The translations under genes and the position numbers were made by a program. Below the pieces are notes generated by a model that made no database searches, was not told where the DNA came from, and saw only the letters and a program-made list of their open reading frames with translations. From Eubacteriales Family XIII. Incertae Sedis bacterium (GTDB taxonomy: Bacteria; Bacillota; Clostridia; Peptostreptococcales; Anaerovoracaceae), in the NCBI GenBank assembly GCA_031264295.1, contig JAISED010000015.1:1-64000 (forward strand): DNA of 64,000 nucleotides, read 5' to 3'. Positions 21,762 through 32,454 of the stretch are shown here, piece by piece (within the stretch, counting starts at the first letter, position 1; every line of letters begins with the position of its first letter).

Positions 21762-22169
21762 TCAACTGTTGCGCTCGACCGTATGAAACTGCTTAAGGTT
21801 ACCGATCTTAGCGCTCCGTTTCTCAAGTATTTCTCCAATGCTTTCCAGCGGTATATCCATCTGTACAAGCAGCACCATCAGGTGATATATAAGGTCGCAT
21901 ACTTCATTTTCAACATCCGCCTTCAGCATATCCTTTTTTGAATCCAAAACAGTGGCTTCCGCCTCGGCTTCGCGTTCTCCCATTTCTCCTATATTCACAG
22001 CCGCCGCCAGATTCTTAGCCGCTATTATAGTCTCGCTGCACTCCTCGCCGCACTTTTTCAGAATCTTGTCAAGCCCTTGCTCAAAGAGGTAGCATGTGTA
22101 CGACCCTTCAGTGGGATTTGATCGTCTGTCGAGTATTACATTATATAATTCTTTCAGCGCATCTTCCAT
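21762..22169 (-). CDS. hisE: phosphoribosyl-ATP pyrophosphatase with an internal insertion
   Basis: LYNVILDRRSNPTEGSYTCYLFEQGLDKILKKCGEECSETIIAAKN; EVCDLIYHLMVLL. Confidence 0.93.
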   Translation of the reverse strand: MEDALKELYNVILDRRSNPTEGSYTCYLFEQGLDKILKKCGEECSETIIAAKNLAAAVNIGEMGEREAEAEATVLDSKKDMLKADVENEVCDLIYHLMVLLVQMDIPLESIGEILEKRSAKIGNLKQFHTVERNS

Positions 22170-22248
22170 ATTCGTATCTGTTCTCCCTATTATTTCACAG
22201 CTATGATGACTTCTTAAAAGCTCTGCTGCTGCAGTTCCTGCGTCGGCA

Positions 22249-22584
22249 TTAGCCGCCGTTACCGCAGTCGGTATTCGAATGAATAACCGTATAAAAGCAG
22301 CTTTTGTTACCCGTATGGCAGGCCGCTCCCGTCTGCTCTACTTCGATCAATAATGTATCGTCGTCGCAGTCGCTCCTTATCGAAATCACCTTCTGCACAT
22401 GCCCCGACGTCGCGCCCTTATTCCAAAGCTCGTTGCGGGAGCGGCTGAAAAACCAGGTATATCCCGTTTCAATAGTCTTCTTCAGGCTCTCATGATTCAT
22501 ATATGCGAGCATCAGTACCTCGTTCGTACCCGTCTCCTGTATTATCACAGGTATCAATTCGCCTTTTTTAAAGTATTTTTCCAT
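22249..22584 (-). CDS. hisI: phosphoribosyl-AMP cyclohydrolase
   Basis: [55 protein letters not shown]. Confidence 0.96.
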   Translation of the reverse strand: MEKYFKKGELIPVIIQETGTNEVLMLAYMNHESLKKTIETGYTWFFSRSRNELWNKGATSGHVQKVISIRSDCDDDTLLIEVEQTGAACHTGNKSCFYTVIHSNTDCGNGG

Positions 22585-22637
22585 CTTCCCTTATCTTTCC
22601 ATCTTCCCTTATCTTTCCATCTTCTCTCATCTTTCCA
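22582..22637. repeat. 18-bp tandem repeat (about 3 copies) overlapping the hisI translation start
   Basis: Plus strand ccatcttcccttatcttt x2 plus a degenerate third copy ccatcttctctcatcttt. Confidence 0.9.
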
Positions 22638-22779
22638 ACAAATTCGCAGGCGGACATACTCACAGGCAACGCGTCTCTAAACGCACTGTAACCACTCCAA
22701 CGGGATCCGAATATCACTTTTTTACGAATAAGTGTCTCTAAACGCATCCCAAGCCGCTGCATGCGGGTTAAAGTCCTGA

Positions 22780-23559
22780 TTACACAATACGCACAGGCAC
22801 GCCGGTCTCCGCAAGCGCTTTCTTTACATCTCCAACGCTAAGCTCCCCGTAGTGGAATATTGACGCCGCAAGAGCCGCGTCCGCATCGGTTTTTTGAAAT
22901 ACCTCAGTGAAATCACCGATATGCCCGCCGCCGCCCGACGCAATGACCGGAATATTTACGACGGAACAGATAGCGTTAAGCATATCAATATCAAATCCGT
23001 TCTTGGTGCCGTCCGTATCCATTGATGTCAGCAAGATCTCACCCGCGCCGCGCCGTTCCGCTTCGATTGCCCATTTCACAGCATCTTTCCCGGTATCGAT
23101 CCTGCCTCCATGTACAAAGATATGATAACGCGGCGCTTCATCTCCGTTCTGCGCCGCCGCGCGTTTGGCATCTATCGCCACAACCACGCATTGACTGCCG
23201 AAGCTTGAAGCCGCGTCGGAAATCAACTCAGGATTCTTTATTGCCGCCGAATTCACCGAAACCTTATCGGCGCCCGCCCGCAATAAAGTTCGAAAATCAT
23301 CTGTACTTCTGATTCCTCCGCCTACCGTCAGCGGCACGAAAACATTTTCCGCCGTCCTTCGAACGACATCAGCCATTGTCCCGCGCCCCTCATGAGTCGC
23401 AGTAATATCCAGAAACACAATTTCATCCGCACCCATCTCATTATAAAACATAGCGCGTTCCACAGGATCGCCCACTTCCTTGATCCCCACAAAATTGATC
23501 CCTTTAACAACTTTTCCATCTCGCACATCAAGACACGGTATTATCCTCTTAGCAAGCAT
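22780..23559 (-). CDS. hisF: imidazole glycerol phosphate synthase subunit HisF
   Basis: [23 protein letters not shown]; start trimmed from the 312-aa track ORF, whose extension lies in a tandem repeat. Confidence 0.95.
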   Translation of the reverse strand: MLAKRIIPCLDVRDGKVVKGINFVGIKEVGDPVERAMFYNEMGADEIVFLDITATHEGRGTMADVVRRTAENVFVPLTVGGGIRSTDDFRTLLRAGADKVSVNSAAIKNPELISDAASSFGSQCVVVAIDAKRAAAQNGDEAPRYHIFVHGGRIDTGKDAVKWAIEAERRGAGEILLTSMDTDGTKNGFDIDMLNAICSVVNIPVIASGGGGHIGDFTEVFQKTDADAALAASIFHYGELSVGDVKKALAETGVPVRIV

Positions 23560-23603
23560 ATATTCCCTTTCCGCTTCCTGCACAAGCGTTTGCGCCGCCG
23601 TAT

Positions 23604-23671
23604 CCGGCCGTCGCGCCAACTGCCCGCAGCACTGCCTCCGGCCGTCGCGCCAACTGCCCGCAGCACTGCCT
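23604..23671. repeat. 2 x 34-bp perfect tandem repeat between hisF and hisA
   Basis: ccggccgtcgcgccaactgcccgcagcactgcct repeated exactly. Confidence 0.95.
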
Positions 23672-23724
23672 CCAATCGTCTGCCGCCGCATAACGCCGCA
23701 TAACTTCGTGACATTCAATCTGCG

Positions 23725-24447
23725 TCACAACCGCGCCGACGCGGCATTTATCGCTTCTCTCAGCCGCAAGCTCCCTTTATATAGAGACTTCCCGCAGATT
23801 GCGCCATAAAGCCCCGCAGCCGCAAGTCTTCTCACGTCTTCTATTACCGTGACTCCGCCGCTCGCAACAATATCACAACTCACCGCAACTTGAAGCGCCT
23901 CAAGTTGCTCGAAATTCGGTCCCTCCAAGGCGCCGTCCTTTGAAATGTCAGTGAATATTATAGTCCGAACCCCGGCGGCTTCCATCTTTTTCGAAAACTC
24001 CAAATAATCCGCTTCGCTCTTCTCCAGCCACCCCGATGTCCTGACAATACCATCAAGCGCGTCAATACCTACGGCAATCTTATCGCCGTATCTATCCGCC
24101 GCCCGCTTCGCGAATCCCGGTTCATTGATCGCGGCCGACCCCAGGATCACCCTGCTGACTCCCCTATCAAGGTAATATTCCACAGCGTCCATATCCCTTA
24201 TACCGCCGCCCAGTTCCACCTTCAGCCCGCTTTTTTCCGCTACCAGCGTGAAGATCTCCGAATTCACACGTTCACCGCGAACAGCGCCGTCCAAATCCAC
24301 CATATGTATCCACTCCGCACCGGCGGCGCAAAAACTCAGCGCCGTTTCAAGCGGATCCTCCGCCACCTGCTCCGCTGTGTCAAACGCGCCCCTCGTCAGT
24401 CTGACGCACTTGCCGTCCTTAATATCAATAGCCGGAAATATTATCAT
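23725..24447 (-). CDS. hisA: 1-(5-phosphoribosyl)-5-[(5-phosphoribosylamino)methylideneamino]imidazole-4-carboxamide isomerase
   Basis: MIIFPAIDIKDGKCVRLTRGAFD; WIHMVDLDGA. Confidence 0.96.
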   Translation of the reverse strand: MIIFPAIDIKDGKCVRLTRGAFDTAEQVAEDPLETALSFCAAGAEWIHMVDLDGAVRGERVNSEIFTLVAEKSGLKVELGGGIRDMDAVEYYLDRGVSRVILGSAAINEPGFAKRAADRYGDKIAVGIDALDGIVRTSGWLEKSEADYLEFSKKMEAAGVRTIIFTDISKDGALEGPNFEQLEALQVAVSCDIVASGGVTVIEDVRRLAAAGLYGAICGKSLYKGSLRLREAINAASARL

Positions 24448-25043
24448 GTGAGTTCTCCAAAGTTTTTCAGTATTCGCAAGCCGATCCCACCGCTCTTCTC
24501 GGGGTGAAACTGACAACCAAACACATTGCCTTTAAAAACAAGCCCCGGTATCAAATCCCCATATTCTGTGTAAAGCGATATATTTTCCATATCTGTCACC
24601 GCCTTATACGAATGGACAAAATACAGCCTATCCCCCTCTGAAACGCCCGCAGCGAGCGGGCATTCAGCGGCGCGTCTGACATCGCTCCATCCCATATGGG
24701 GAATCTTCAAGCCCGGCGCGTTTATACGCTCCACCTTACCCGCAATAAGACCAAGCCCCCGCGTCTTTTCAAACTCATATCCCCATTCGAAGAGTATCTG
24801 CATCCCAAGGCATATGCCAAGAAGCGGCTTTTTCTCCGACATGTTGATAATCGTATCAATAAGTCCTGCGGATTCCAGTTTTCCCATCGCATCAGGAAAA
24901 GCTCCGACTCCCGGTAATATTAATTTTTCAGCCTCGGCCAGCTGTCCCTTCTCCGAGCTTATTACACTCTCAAAACCCAGAAAATCCAGCGCGTTTTTCA
25001 CACTGAAAAGGTTACCCGCGCCATAATCAATGATCGCTATCAT
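24444..25043 (-). CDS. hisH: imidazole glycerol phosphate synthase subunit HisH
   Basis: MIAIIDYGAGNLFSVKNAL; LLGICLGMQILFEWGYE; FGCQFHPEKSG. Confidence 0.96.
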   Translation of the reverse strand: MIAIIDYGAGNLFSVKNALDFLGFESVISSEKGQLAEAEKLILPGVGAFPDAMGKLESAGLIDTIINMSEKKPLLGICLGMQILFEWGYEFEKTRGLGLIAGKVERINAPGLKIPHMGWSDVRRAAECPLAAGVSEGDRLYFVHSYKAVTDMENISLYTEYGDLIPGLVFKGNVFGCQFHPEKSGGIGLRILKNFGELT

Positions 25044-25618
25044 AGGCTTCCTTTCGTCGAGAGCGTTCCGCTCCCCATAACAGCCGCCGCTTCCCCGAGC
25101 GCATGGGCGAAAGCTTTGAAAACTGCCTCGCATTTATGGTGATCATTTTCACCGTACAAAATGTTGATGTGCAAGGTGAGTCTCGCGTTTGAAGCAAAGG
25201 CTTTGAAGAATTCTTTCACCATCTGAGTCTCCATCCGCCCCATGCGCGCGTACTGAAATCTCCCGTTAAAAACCAAATAATCCCTGCCGCTGACGTCTAC
25301 AGCACACGACGCAAGAGCTTCATCCATTGGAATGCTTGAATTCCCATATCTGGATATTCCATCCTTGTCACCTAGGGCTTTCGCAAAGGCCTGTCCCACC
25401 GTTATCCCAACATCCTCAATGGTATGGTGTCCGTCCACAAATATATCACCTTTACATGATATATAGATGTCAAAACCGCTATGAACAGCCAGCGCTGTCA
25501 ACATGTGATCGAAAAAACCTATGCCCGTCTCAATCTCCGCCGCTCCCGCGCCGTCCAGGTTCAGTTTCACCTTTACATCCGTCTCTTTAGTCGTTCTCTG
25601 CACTTCACCTATTCTCAT
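25040..25618 (-). CDS. hisB: imidazoleglycerol-phosphate dehydratase
   Basis: ETGIGFFDHMLTALAVHSGFD; DGHHTIEDVGI; NDHHKCEAVFKAFAHAL. Confidence 0.97.
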   Translation of the reverse strand: MRIGEVQRTTKETDVKVKLNLDGAGAAEIETGIGFFDHMLTALAVHSGFDIYISCKGDIFVDGHHTIEDVGITVGQAFAKALGDKDGISRYGNSSIPMDEALASCAVDVSGRDYLVFNGRFQYARMGRMETQMVKEFFKAFASNARLTLHINILYGENDHHKCEAVFKAFAHALGEAAAVMGSGTLSTKGSL

Positions 25619-25697
25619 TCCCTGCTCCGTTCCGGCGAACCTCGCCCTACGCTTGCGATTATACCCGCAAGCGGTTTACGTTCGCTAAATTTATTCT

Positions 25698-25805
25698 ACT
25701 CCGGCGGACACGCTGCTGTCGCCCGCTCCGGCAGACATGCCGCTGTCGCCCGCTCCGACAGACACGCCGCTGTCGCCCGCTCCGGCAGGCACGCCACTGC
25801 CGCCC
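25698..25805. repeat. 4 x 27-bp tandem repeat between hisB and hisD
   Basis: gctccggcagacatgccgctgtcgccc-type units at 25698, 25725, 25752 and 25779. Confidence 0.9.
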
Positions 25806-25829
25806 GCGCTGCAAGCGGTTCGCATCCGG

Positions 25830-27230
25830 CTAATCCCCGAATCTGATCCTGACTGCGTTTGCGTGCGCCGTTAGACCCTCGCGTTCGGCTATCAGTATTA
25901 TATCATTCTTTGCATCTTCAAGCGCTTCTTTTGTATAAAAAGTGTAACTCATCCTCTTTACGAAGTCGTATACTCCGAGCGGCGAAGCAAACCTCGCAGT
26001 TCCTGATGTGGGGAGCACATGATTCGTCCCCGCGTAATAATCCCCCAGAGGTTCGGGGGCAAACTCTCCACAGAACACAGACCCCGCGTTTCTTATCAAT
26101 TTCAGCGCGTCCAATGGTTCTTCCGTGAGTATTTCCAGATGCTCCGGCGCGATCCTGTCCGCGATGGCGCACATCTCGCCCAAATCTCTACATATAATAA
26201 TGATTCCGTGATTTTTTAACGACGACTTCGCCGTTTCACAGCGTTCTAGATTTTTTAGTTGTTCCGCAAGCTGCTTCGATACCCCTTCCGCAACGCTTTT
26301 GCTGGTGGTCAAGAGTATAGCCGCGGCGTTGACGTCATGCTCCGCCTGGCTAAGCATATCAGCGGCGGCATATGCAGGTTCGGCGGTTTCATCTGCCATT
26401 ATCAGTATTTCACTGGGACCTGCGATCATCTCTATATCGACTTGTCCGAAAAGCAGGCGCTTAGCCGTAGCTACGAAGATATTGCCGGGTCCTACGATCT
26501 TATCTACCCTAGGTACAGTCTCGGTTCCATACGCCATCGCAGCGACCGCCTGCGCCCCTCCCATCAGCAGCACCCTATCCACACCCGCCAGATACGCCGC
26601 GGCAAGTATATCCGGATTAGCGATCATCGTCTGCGCCCCTTGTTCAGGCCGCGCAAGCGTGTTAGCCTCAGCCGCGTCTGAGGCCGCCTGTACATGACGC
26701 GTCTCTTGCAAGGCGTCCGCCGGTAAAGCGGCGGCTAAAGGCGGCGTCGCCGCAATCAATTCCCCCACTCCCGCCAGCTTCGCCGGTATACCGTTCATCA
26801 GCACAGTCGACGGATAAGCAGCTGTCCCACCGGGCACATAAAGTCCCACCCTGTCCAGACCTCTGACGATCTGTCCTACGAGCGCCCCGTCCCGCGAGAT
26901 TTCGTAACCGTGCGTCTGCTGCAACTCATGATATTCGCGTATATTCGCGGCGGCTTTAGTCAAAGCCGCCTTGAACTCGGCGTCAGCCGAATCAAAAGCC
27001 GCCTTCATCTGCTCCCTGCCGATTTCGAACTGCTCAGGCAGACCGCCGTCAAAACGCAAACTATATTTTTTCAGCGCAGCGTCGCCATTATCCTTAATAT
27101 CCCTAATGATCCCAAGTACCGTTTCCTCTGTTTCTCTGCTTCTTTCACCTGCGCGCTTCTCCATCTTTTCCAGCTCAAGCAGTTCATCCCTGCCGTTCGC
27201 TTCCATTATTTTTATAATACTTGTCTCCAT
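25830..27230 (-). CDS. hisD: histidinol dehydrogenase with an in-frame low-complexity insertion
   Basis: [74 protein letters not shown]. Confidence 0.95.
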   Translation of the reverse strand: METSIIKIMEANGRDELLELEKMEKRAGERSRETEETVLGIIRDIKDNGDAALKKYSLRFDGGLPEQFEIGREQMKAAFDSADAEFKAALTKAAANIREYHELQQTHGYEISRDGALVGQIVRGLDRVGLYVPGGTAAYPSTVLMNGIPAKLAGVGELIAATPPLAAALPADALQETRHVQAASDAAEANTLARPEQGAQTMIANPDILAAAYLAGVDRVLLMGGAQAVAAMAYGTETVPRVDKIVGPGNIFVATAKRLLFGQVDIEMIAGPSEILIMADETAEPAYAAADMLSQAEHDVNAAAILLTTSKSVAEGVSKQLAEQLKNLERCETAKSSLKNHGIIIICRDLGEMCAIADRIAPEHLEILTEEPLDALKLIRNAGSVFCGEFAPEPLGDYYAGTNHVLPTSGTARFASPLGVYDFVKRMSYTFYTKEALEDAKNDIILIAEREGLTAHANAVRIRFGD

Positions 27231-27278
27231 GCTTCCCTCCGCTGAATTGGAGCTACTTTGTTCTTTAATTAATCGAAA

Positions 27279-29107
27279 TTAAACTATGTTCCGCCCAATA
27301 ACGCCTTGCAATGCGGCCGCCAATGAATCAACATCCCTTTTCTTCATCTTCATACTTGCTACGTTTACAATCAGCCTCGCCGACAAGGGGCGAATCTCCT
27401 CTATCACCTCAAGACCGTTCTCCCTGAGCGTCACGCCCGTCTCTACTATATCCACGATTCCGTCGGCTAAATCCAAAAGCGGTGCAAGTTCTACAGAGCC
27501 TTCTATTTTTATTATCTGCACGTCCATGCCCTTGCTTTCGAACCATGAACCGGCGACATTAGGATACTTAGTGGCTATCCTTTTTGTGCCATAGCCTCCG
27601 TAAAAATCCCCTCCCTTAGGTTCCGCCAGTACGAATCGGCAAATCCCGGCTTTCAAATCCATTATTTCATAAAAAACGCCTCCATGCTCGGCGATGGTGT
27701 CCTTGCCAACGACGCCGGCGTCACAAACCCCGTGCTCCACATATGTAATCACATCAGCCGCCTTCACTAGGACAACCTCTATATTTGTTCCCGGTATCGG
27801 CAGCAATAGTTTCCTGCCCTTGTCAAGCAGGTTGCTTACATCATAACCCGCATCCGCCATCATCTTAACGACGTCCTTTTCCAAGCGCCCTTTCGTCAAA
27901 GCCACCCGCAGCACATCGCCTCCGGCGCCCTGCCGTGCACCGGCACAAACGTCGCTTCCGGTGCCCTGCCTCGCACCGGCACAAACATCGCTTCCGGCGT
28001 CCTGCCTCGCACCGGCACAAACGTCGCTTCCTGCGCCCTGCCGTGCACCGGCACAAACATCGCCGGCAGTGACCCTCCCCGGCGCCGCGAGCTTGATACC
28101 GGCCTCAGTTCCAATCCGCTCCCGCGCGTTGCGCTTCCTCAACTCCTCCGCCAGTGAATCCACCTGCATGGCGAATCCGATGGCCGGCATATCCTCCCCG
28201 AAGTCTTTGAATAAGCTGTCATAACGCCCGCCGGACAGTACCGCGTCGCCGTTCGATTCAATATATCCCTTGAAGACCAGCGAACTATAATACTCCGCCT
28301 GATTCACAAGCCCGAAGTCTATAATAAGCTGCTTCTCCAGATCGAGTTCCGCCAGGATTTTGTATACACGCCTCAAATAAACAAGCATCTCCATCAGCCC
28401 GCTATTATGGCCTTCAAACAATTTCTCCGCCGCGTCAAGCGCCTCCGCACCGCCGAATAGCCTAGGCAAGCCCCGCAATATAGCGGTCGTTCCGCTTTGC
28501 GGCAGTCTCTCAAGATCATCGTCCAGCGCCGCATAATTCTTTGCGGCAATATGTTCGTGTATCCTGACTTTTTCATCCGCGCCCGCCTCAAGCTCCGACA
28601 TGAGCAGTTTGAATATCCCCACATGCCCCAATTCCAGCCTGAAACGCGAACCGGAACAAACAGCGAGTGATTCCGCCGCCGCGCTGATTATCTCCGCGTC
28701 CGATTCAAATGTCGAAAGCCCGATAAGCTCTATCCCCATCTGCATCAGCTCACCGAGCTTGCCCTTAAGCTCGGGCTGGTTGCGGAAAACCCTCTGTGCA
28801 TAATAGAGGCGTATCGGCAGCTCACAGCCCCTCAGCTTTGTCGCCGTCATTCGGGCTATAGGTATAGTTGAATCCGGTCTTAGAGTCAGAATCCTGCCCC
28901 TATTGTCAATGAACTTGTACATACTTTCTTGCGGATAATACACGGAATTCGTTGAAAATACATCATAGAACTCAAATCCCGGCGTCATCACCTCGCGATA
29001 ATCCCGTTTTTCAAACACGTCCCTCAGTCTTCCCACGATGGTATTTTGCGCCTCACATTCTTCGAACATGAGATCCCGTGTACCCTCTGGGGTAATTCTA
29101 TCATATT

Positions 29108-29114
<7 letters not shown>
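27279..29114 (-). CDS. HisZ-HisG fusion (ATP phosphoribosyltransferase regulatory subunit plus short-form catalytic subunit)
   Basis: N-terminal HisRS-like HisZ (LRPDSTIPIARMTATKL), repeat linker, then HisG (LRVALTKGRLEKDVVKMM...GICRFVLAEPKGG) in one uninterrupted frame. Confidence 0.9.
27915..28058. repeat. 4 x 36-bp in-frame tandem repeat coding the HisZ-HisG linker
   Basis: Units at 27915, 27951, 27987 and 28023; protein repeat DVCAGARQ(G/D)(A/T)G(S/G). Confidence 0.95.
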
Positions 29115-29296
<182 letters not shown>

Positions 29297-29307
29297 TTCA
29301 CTTTACC

Positions 29308-29336
29308 ATTTTACTACGATAAAGCACTAAAGTCAA
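29308..29336 (-). promoter_or_regulatory. predicted sigma-A promoter of the his operon
   Basis: Minus strand TTGACT-N17-TAAAAT. Confidence 0.65.
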
Positions 29337-29431
29337 CATTATTTTTATAGAATATTTTCAAATAGTATGTTACAAAATTATTATTTCCGCAGAATAATAA
29401 TTTCGCAGATTGATTCATTCCGCAGAATTAC

Positions 29432-29460
29432 TTGCATTTTCACTATATTTATGGTACAAT
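29432..29460 (+). promoter_or_regulatory. predicted sigma-A promoter of the MCP gene
   Basis: TTGCAT-N17-TACAAT about 90 nt upstream of the ATG. Confidence 0.6.
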
Positions 29461-29548
29461 TTCTTCTGTAATATACTTACATATATACCTACAAGCATAA
29501 ACAATGGTATTAATAAATTATTAGTAATATATGGAGGCAATTTAAACT

Positions 29549-31558
29549 ATGAAAAGCATCAGTACAAGACTTGTAGCGGTAATGCTACTGATCTCGTTGG
29601 TGGGCATGGGCTTAATCGCTTGCGCGGGGGCGATTTTGCTCAGAAATTCTCTAATCGAAGAATCACTGGAAAGGGTCGCGCAGAATACTGCCAAGGAATC
29701 CGAACGGATCAACGGCTGGCTTGAAGCACAAAAATCATATATACAATCATTTGCTGTCGAAGCTTCGATGCGTGATGATTATTCCGAAGATGCTCTATTC
29801 CCCGTACTTAAAGCACATCTGGCGGAGAATCCGCAAGACTTCGATGTATATCTGGGCTTTCCGGACGGTCACGCGGTGTTCGCTACGGAATTCGCCCCCA
29901 ACTACGCCGGAGGGTGGTCTGCGCCGAAACGACCGTGGTATATAGACGCTCTCGCAGACACCGGCAAATCCGTAATCACTGACATTTACACGGACACGCA
30001 AACAGGTGAACTCTGTATGACTATCTCGAAGGCAGTCAAAAAGAACGGTCAGGTCGTCGGCGTCGCCGCCGCGGACGTTCTGATCAGTGAGTTGAAGGAC
30101 ATCGTCAACGCGACAAGCGTCGGCGACGGCAGCTACGCCTTCATGACCGCTGCGGACGGAAGCATACTTATCTTACTTGATGATTATCCGCCGGACGAGA
30201 ACGATGTTTTTCCTAAGTTGCAGGAAATCGACAACGGCGCTTTCGCGCCTCTGTGGGATGGTATGGCGGCAGAGGGCAGCAAAATGAAGTTTTCGAGCAT
30301 CTTCGGAGAAGACATGTATTATTCGGCGAATACTATATCTGCGTCGGGTTGGAAGCTCTTTACCGCCATCCCGGCAAACGTCGTTGAAGCGCCGGTATAT
30401 AACCTGATTATGCTCAGCGCCGCCCTGCTGCTTGTGATGATGCTGCTTTCTTTTCTCATGATCCGGATAATGGTCAAGCGTATGATCGTGAGACCGGTGG
30501 CTGCTCTTACAAAGGCTGCTGATTCGCTGGCTGAAGGCAGCGCGAATATCGATCTGGCAGAACGCGGCGACGATGAAATCGGCAAACTCACCAAATCATT
30601 CCTTAGTATGGCTTCATGTATACATCAGCAGGCGAGCGCCACCGAATGTATCGCGGGAGGCGATCTTTCAAAACCTATACCTGTCCGTTCCGCCAACGAT
30701 GTAATCGGCAATTCGCTCAACACTCTCAACAAAAATCTGAACCACTTCATCGCAGGCATAGCAACCGCGTCGAGGACGGTTTCTTCGGGTTCAGGTCAGA
30801 TCGCCAACAGTTCGCAAACTCTCGCTCAAGGCGCCACGGAACAGGCTGCTACAATACAGGAACTTTCAGGGACTATTTCCACTATGTCCCACCAAATCAG
30901 TTCTATTGAAGAGAAAACCAATGAAACAAATCTCGTGAGCAAACAGATTGCCGAGAACGCTAAAAAGGGCGCGGAATATATGAACAATATGATCTCCGCT
31001 GTCGATGAGATCGGCAAGTCGTCGATGAACATCTCCCGCGTGATCAAGACCATAGAGGATATCGCGTTTCAGACCAATATATTAGCGCTCAACGCAGCCG
31101 TGGAGGCCGCACGAGCCGGGCAGCACGGTCAGGGTTTCGCCGTAGTCGCAGATGAGGTTCGCATGTTGGCCGGACACAGCGCCAAAGCGGTAAGCGAAAC
31201 CACCGCGCTTATAGAGGATACCATATCGAAAGCATCCGAAGGAACGAAGATTGCAAAACAGACAAGCGAATCATTCCGCACGATTATTGAAGCGATCGAT
31301 AACAACGCAAATCTCTCGGGCGAGGTTAGTGCGGCAATGAAACAGCAGATGGGTGAGGTGCTCAAGCTGGATAAACAGACCGAGCAGGTCAACAATGTCG
31401 TGGATGCTAACGTAGCCATATCAGAAGAATGCGCCGCGGCGGCTCAAGAGTTGTCAGCCGAGGCCGAAAAACTGGCGTCGCTGGTGCAGCTGTTCAAATG
31501 CGCTGACGACGAATCAGGCGGTTCAGAATCAGGCGGGCAACCCGCATTGTTAGGTTGA
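29549..31558 (+). CDS. methyl-accepting chemotaxis protein, dCache-like sensor, HAMP and signalling domain
   Basis: N-terminal TM, Cache-type [92 protein letters not shown]. Confidence 0.95.
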   Translation: MKSISTRLVAVMLLISLVGMGLIACAGAILLRNSLIEESLERVAQNTAKESERINGWLEAQKSYIQSFAVEASMRDDYSEDALFPVLKAHLAENPQDFDVYLGFPDGHAVFATEFAPNYAGGWSAPKRPWYIDALADTGKSVITDIYTDTQTGELCMTISKAVKKNGQVVGVAAADVLISELKDIVNATSVGDGSYAFMTAADGSILILLDDYPPDENDVFPKLQEIDNGAFAPLWDGMAAEGSKMKFSSIFGEDMYYSANTISASGWKLFTAIPANVVEAPVYNLIMLSAALLLVMMLLSFLMIRIMVKRMIVRPVAALTKAADSLAEGSANIDLAERGDDEIGKLTKSFLSMASCIHQQASATECIAGGDLSKPIPVRSANDVIGNSLNTLNKNLNHFIAGIATASRTVSSGSGQIANSSQTLAQGATEQAATIQELSGTISTMSHQISSIEEKTNETNLVSKQIAENAKKGAEYMNNMISAVDEIGKSSMNISRVIKTIEDIAFQTNILALNAAVEAARAGQHGQGFAVVADEVRMLAGHSAKAVSETTALIEDTISKASEGTKIAKQTSESFRTIIEAIDNNANLSGEVSAAMKQQMGEVLKLDKQTEQVNNVVDANVAISEECAAAAQELSAEAEKLASLVQLFKCADDESGGSESGGQPALLG

Positions 31559-31673
31559 CAATCGCATAAATACATGTTAAAGTTATCCTGCGTTGGAAGC
31601 TTGTATATAATGCCAGATGTATCCGTATAAGTGTTGACGTTTTAAGCAACTTGCGTTTCGATGGAGGGGTAAC

Positions 31674-32318
31674 ATGAAAAAAAATATAATTGCAGTTATT
31701 TCATTGGCGGTTTTAGCTATGTTGTCGGTATTGGTGATGCGGACGTCCGCCGGTGAGCCGAATAATTCAAACGTAGAAAGTATTAGCATCATTATTGATG
31801 CGGCTGATGATAGCATTCGTGAAATTGTGTACATTGAAGACATAAATGCCGACAACGCCTTAGAAAAGCTCGGTGTTGATGTCAACAAGGAGGAATACAG
31901 CGGTGTCTATATCGACGATGATGGCAATTTGGTGCTTATGCTGGTAGAAGATAGCGAATCATTGAATGATATCGTATACAATACCCCGGAACTGATTACC
32001 GGCAAAAGTATTAAAAGCAGAACATCCAGCGATGATGGCAATGTTTTGTTGATGTCCGCAAAATACTCAGCTGACGAATTGGACGCCATAATCGGATTCC
32101 TTCTTCCGAGCCTTGATGATTTTGGAATTTTATGTATTGAGACTGATGTTATTTCTAATACTGTCGGCATTGGATTATTAAACGCCGATGAAACAGCAAA
32201 GAATACCATTATTGATGCGTTGTATGAAAATGTGGAACTGTCTGGAAAAAGTATAGAAGATGCATTAGAATTTAAGTATATGACAGAAGATGATATACCG
32301 CAATTGCTTACAAGGTAG
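31674..32318 (+). CDS. secreted/anchored hypothetical protein
   Basis: N-terminal hydrophobic signal; GGAGGGG RBS; 214 aa, no recognised domain. Confidence 0.6.
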   Translation: MKKNIIAVISLAVLAMLSVLVMRTSAGEPNNSNVESISIIIDAADDSIREIVYIEDINADNALEKLGVDVNKEEYSGVYIDDDGNLVLMLVEDSESLNDIVYNTPELITGKSIKSRTSSDDGNVLLMSAKYSADELDAIIGFLLPSLDDFGILCIETDVISNTVGIGLLNADETAKNTIIDALYENVELSGKSIEDALEFKYMTEDDIPQLLTR

Positions 32319-32431
32319 TTGAAGCGAACGTAGCTATATCAGAAGAATGCGCGGCGGCGGCTCAAGAGTTGTCGGCCGAAGCTGAAAAGCTGGCGTCGCT
32401 GGTGCAGGTGTTCAAGTGCGCCGACGACGAA
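32319..32431 (+). pseudogene. duplicated 3'-end relic of the MCP gene
   Basis: Frame reads [38 protein letters not shown], matching the MCP C-terminus [38 protein letters not shown]. Confidence 0.9.
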
Positions 32432-32454
32432 ACAAGGCGATTGGCGAAAACCGA

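Noticed and set aside
22568-22762. Minus-strand ORF ending in [20 protein letters not shown]
   Set aside because: The repeat is better explained as the duplicated hisI initiation region. The rest of the ORF has no recognisable domain or good RBS.
25698-25805. CRISPR array
   Set aside because: 27-bp units are contiguous without unique spacers.
25481-25846. Plus-strand ORF with HAAVARSGR repeats
   Set aside because: It is antisense to hisB and spans the 27-bp intergenic repeat, with no RBS or domain.
27865-28114. Alternative-frame minus-strand ORFs (MCRCTAGRRKRRLCRCEAG... and MFVPVHGRAQEATFVPVRG...) with striking protein repeats
   Set aside because: They are other-frame readings of the 36-bp repeat inside hisZG (36 is divisible by 3, so all frames stay open). 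The hisZG frame has clear homology on both sides.
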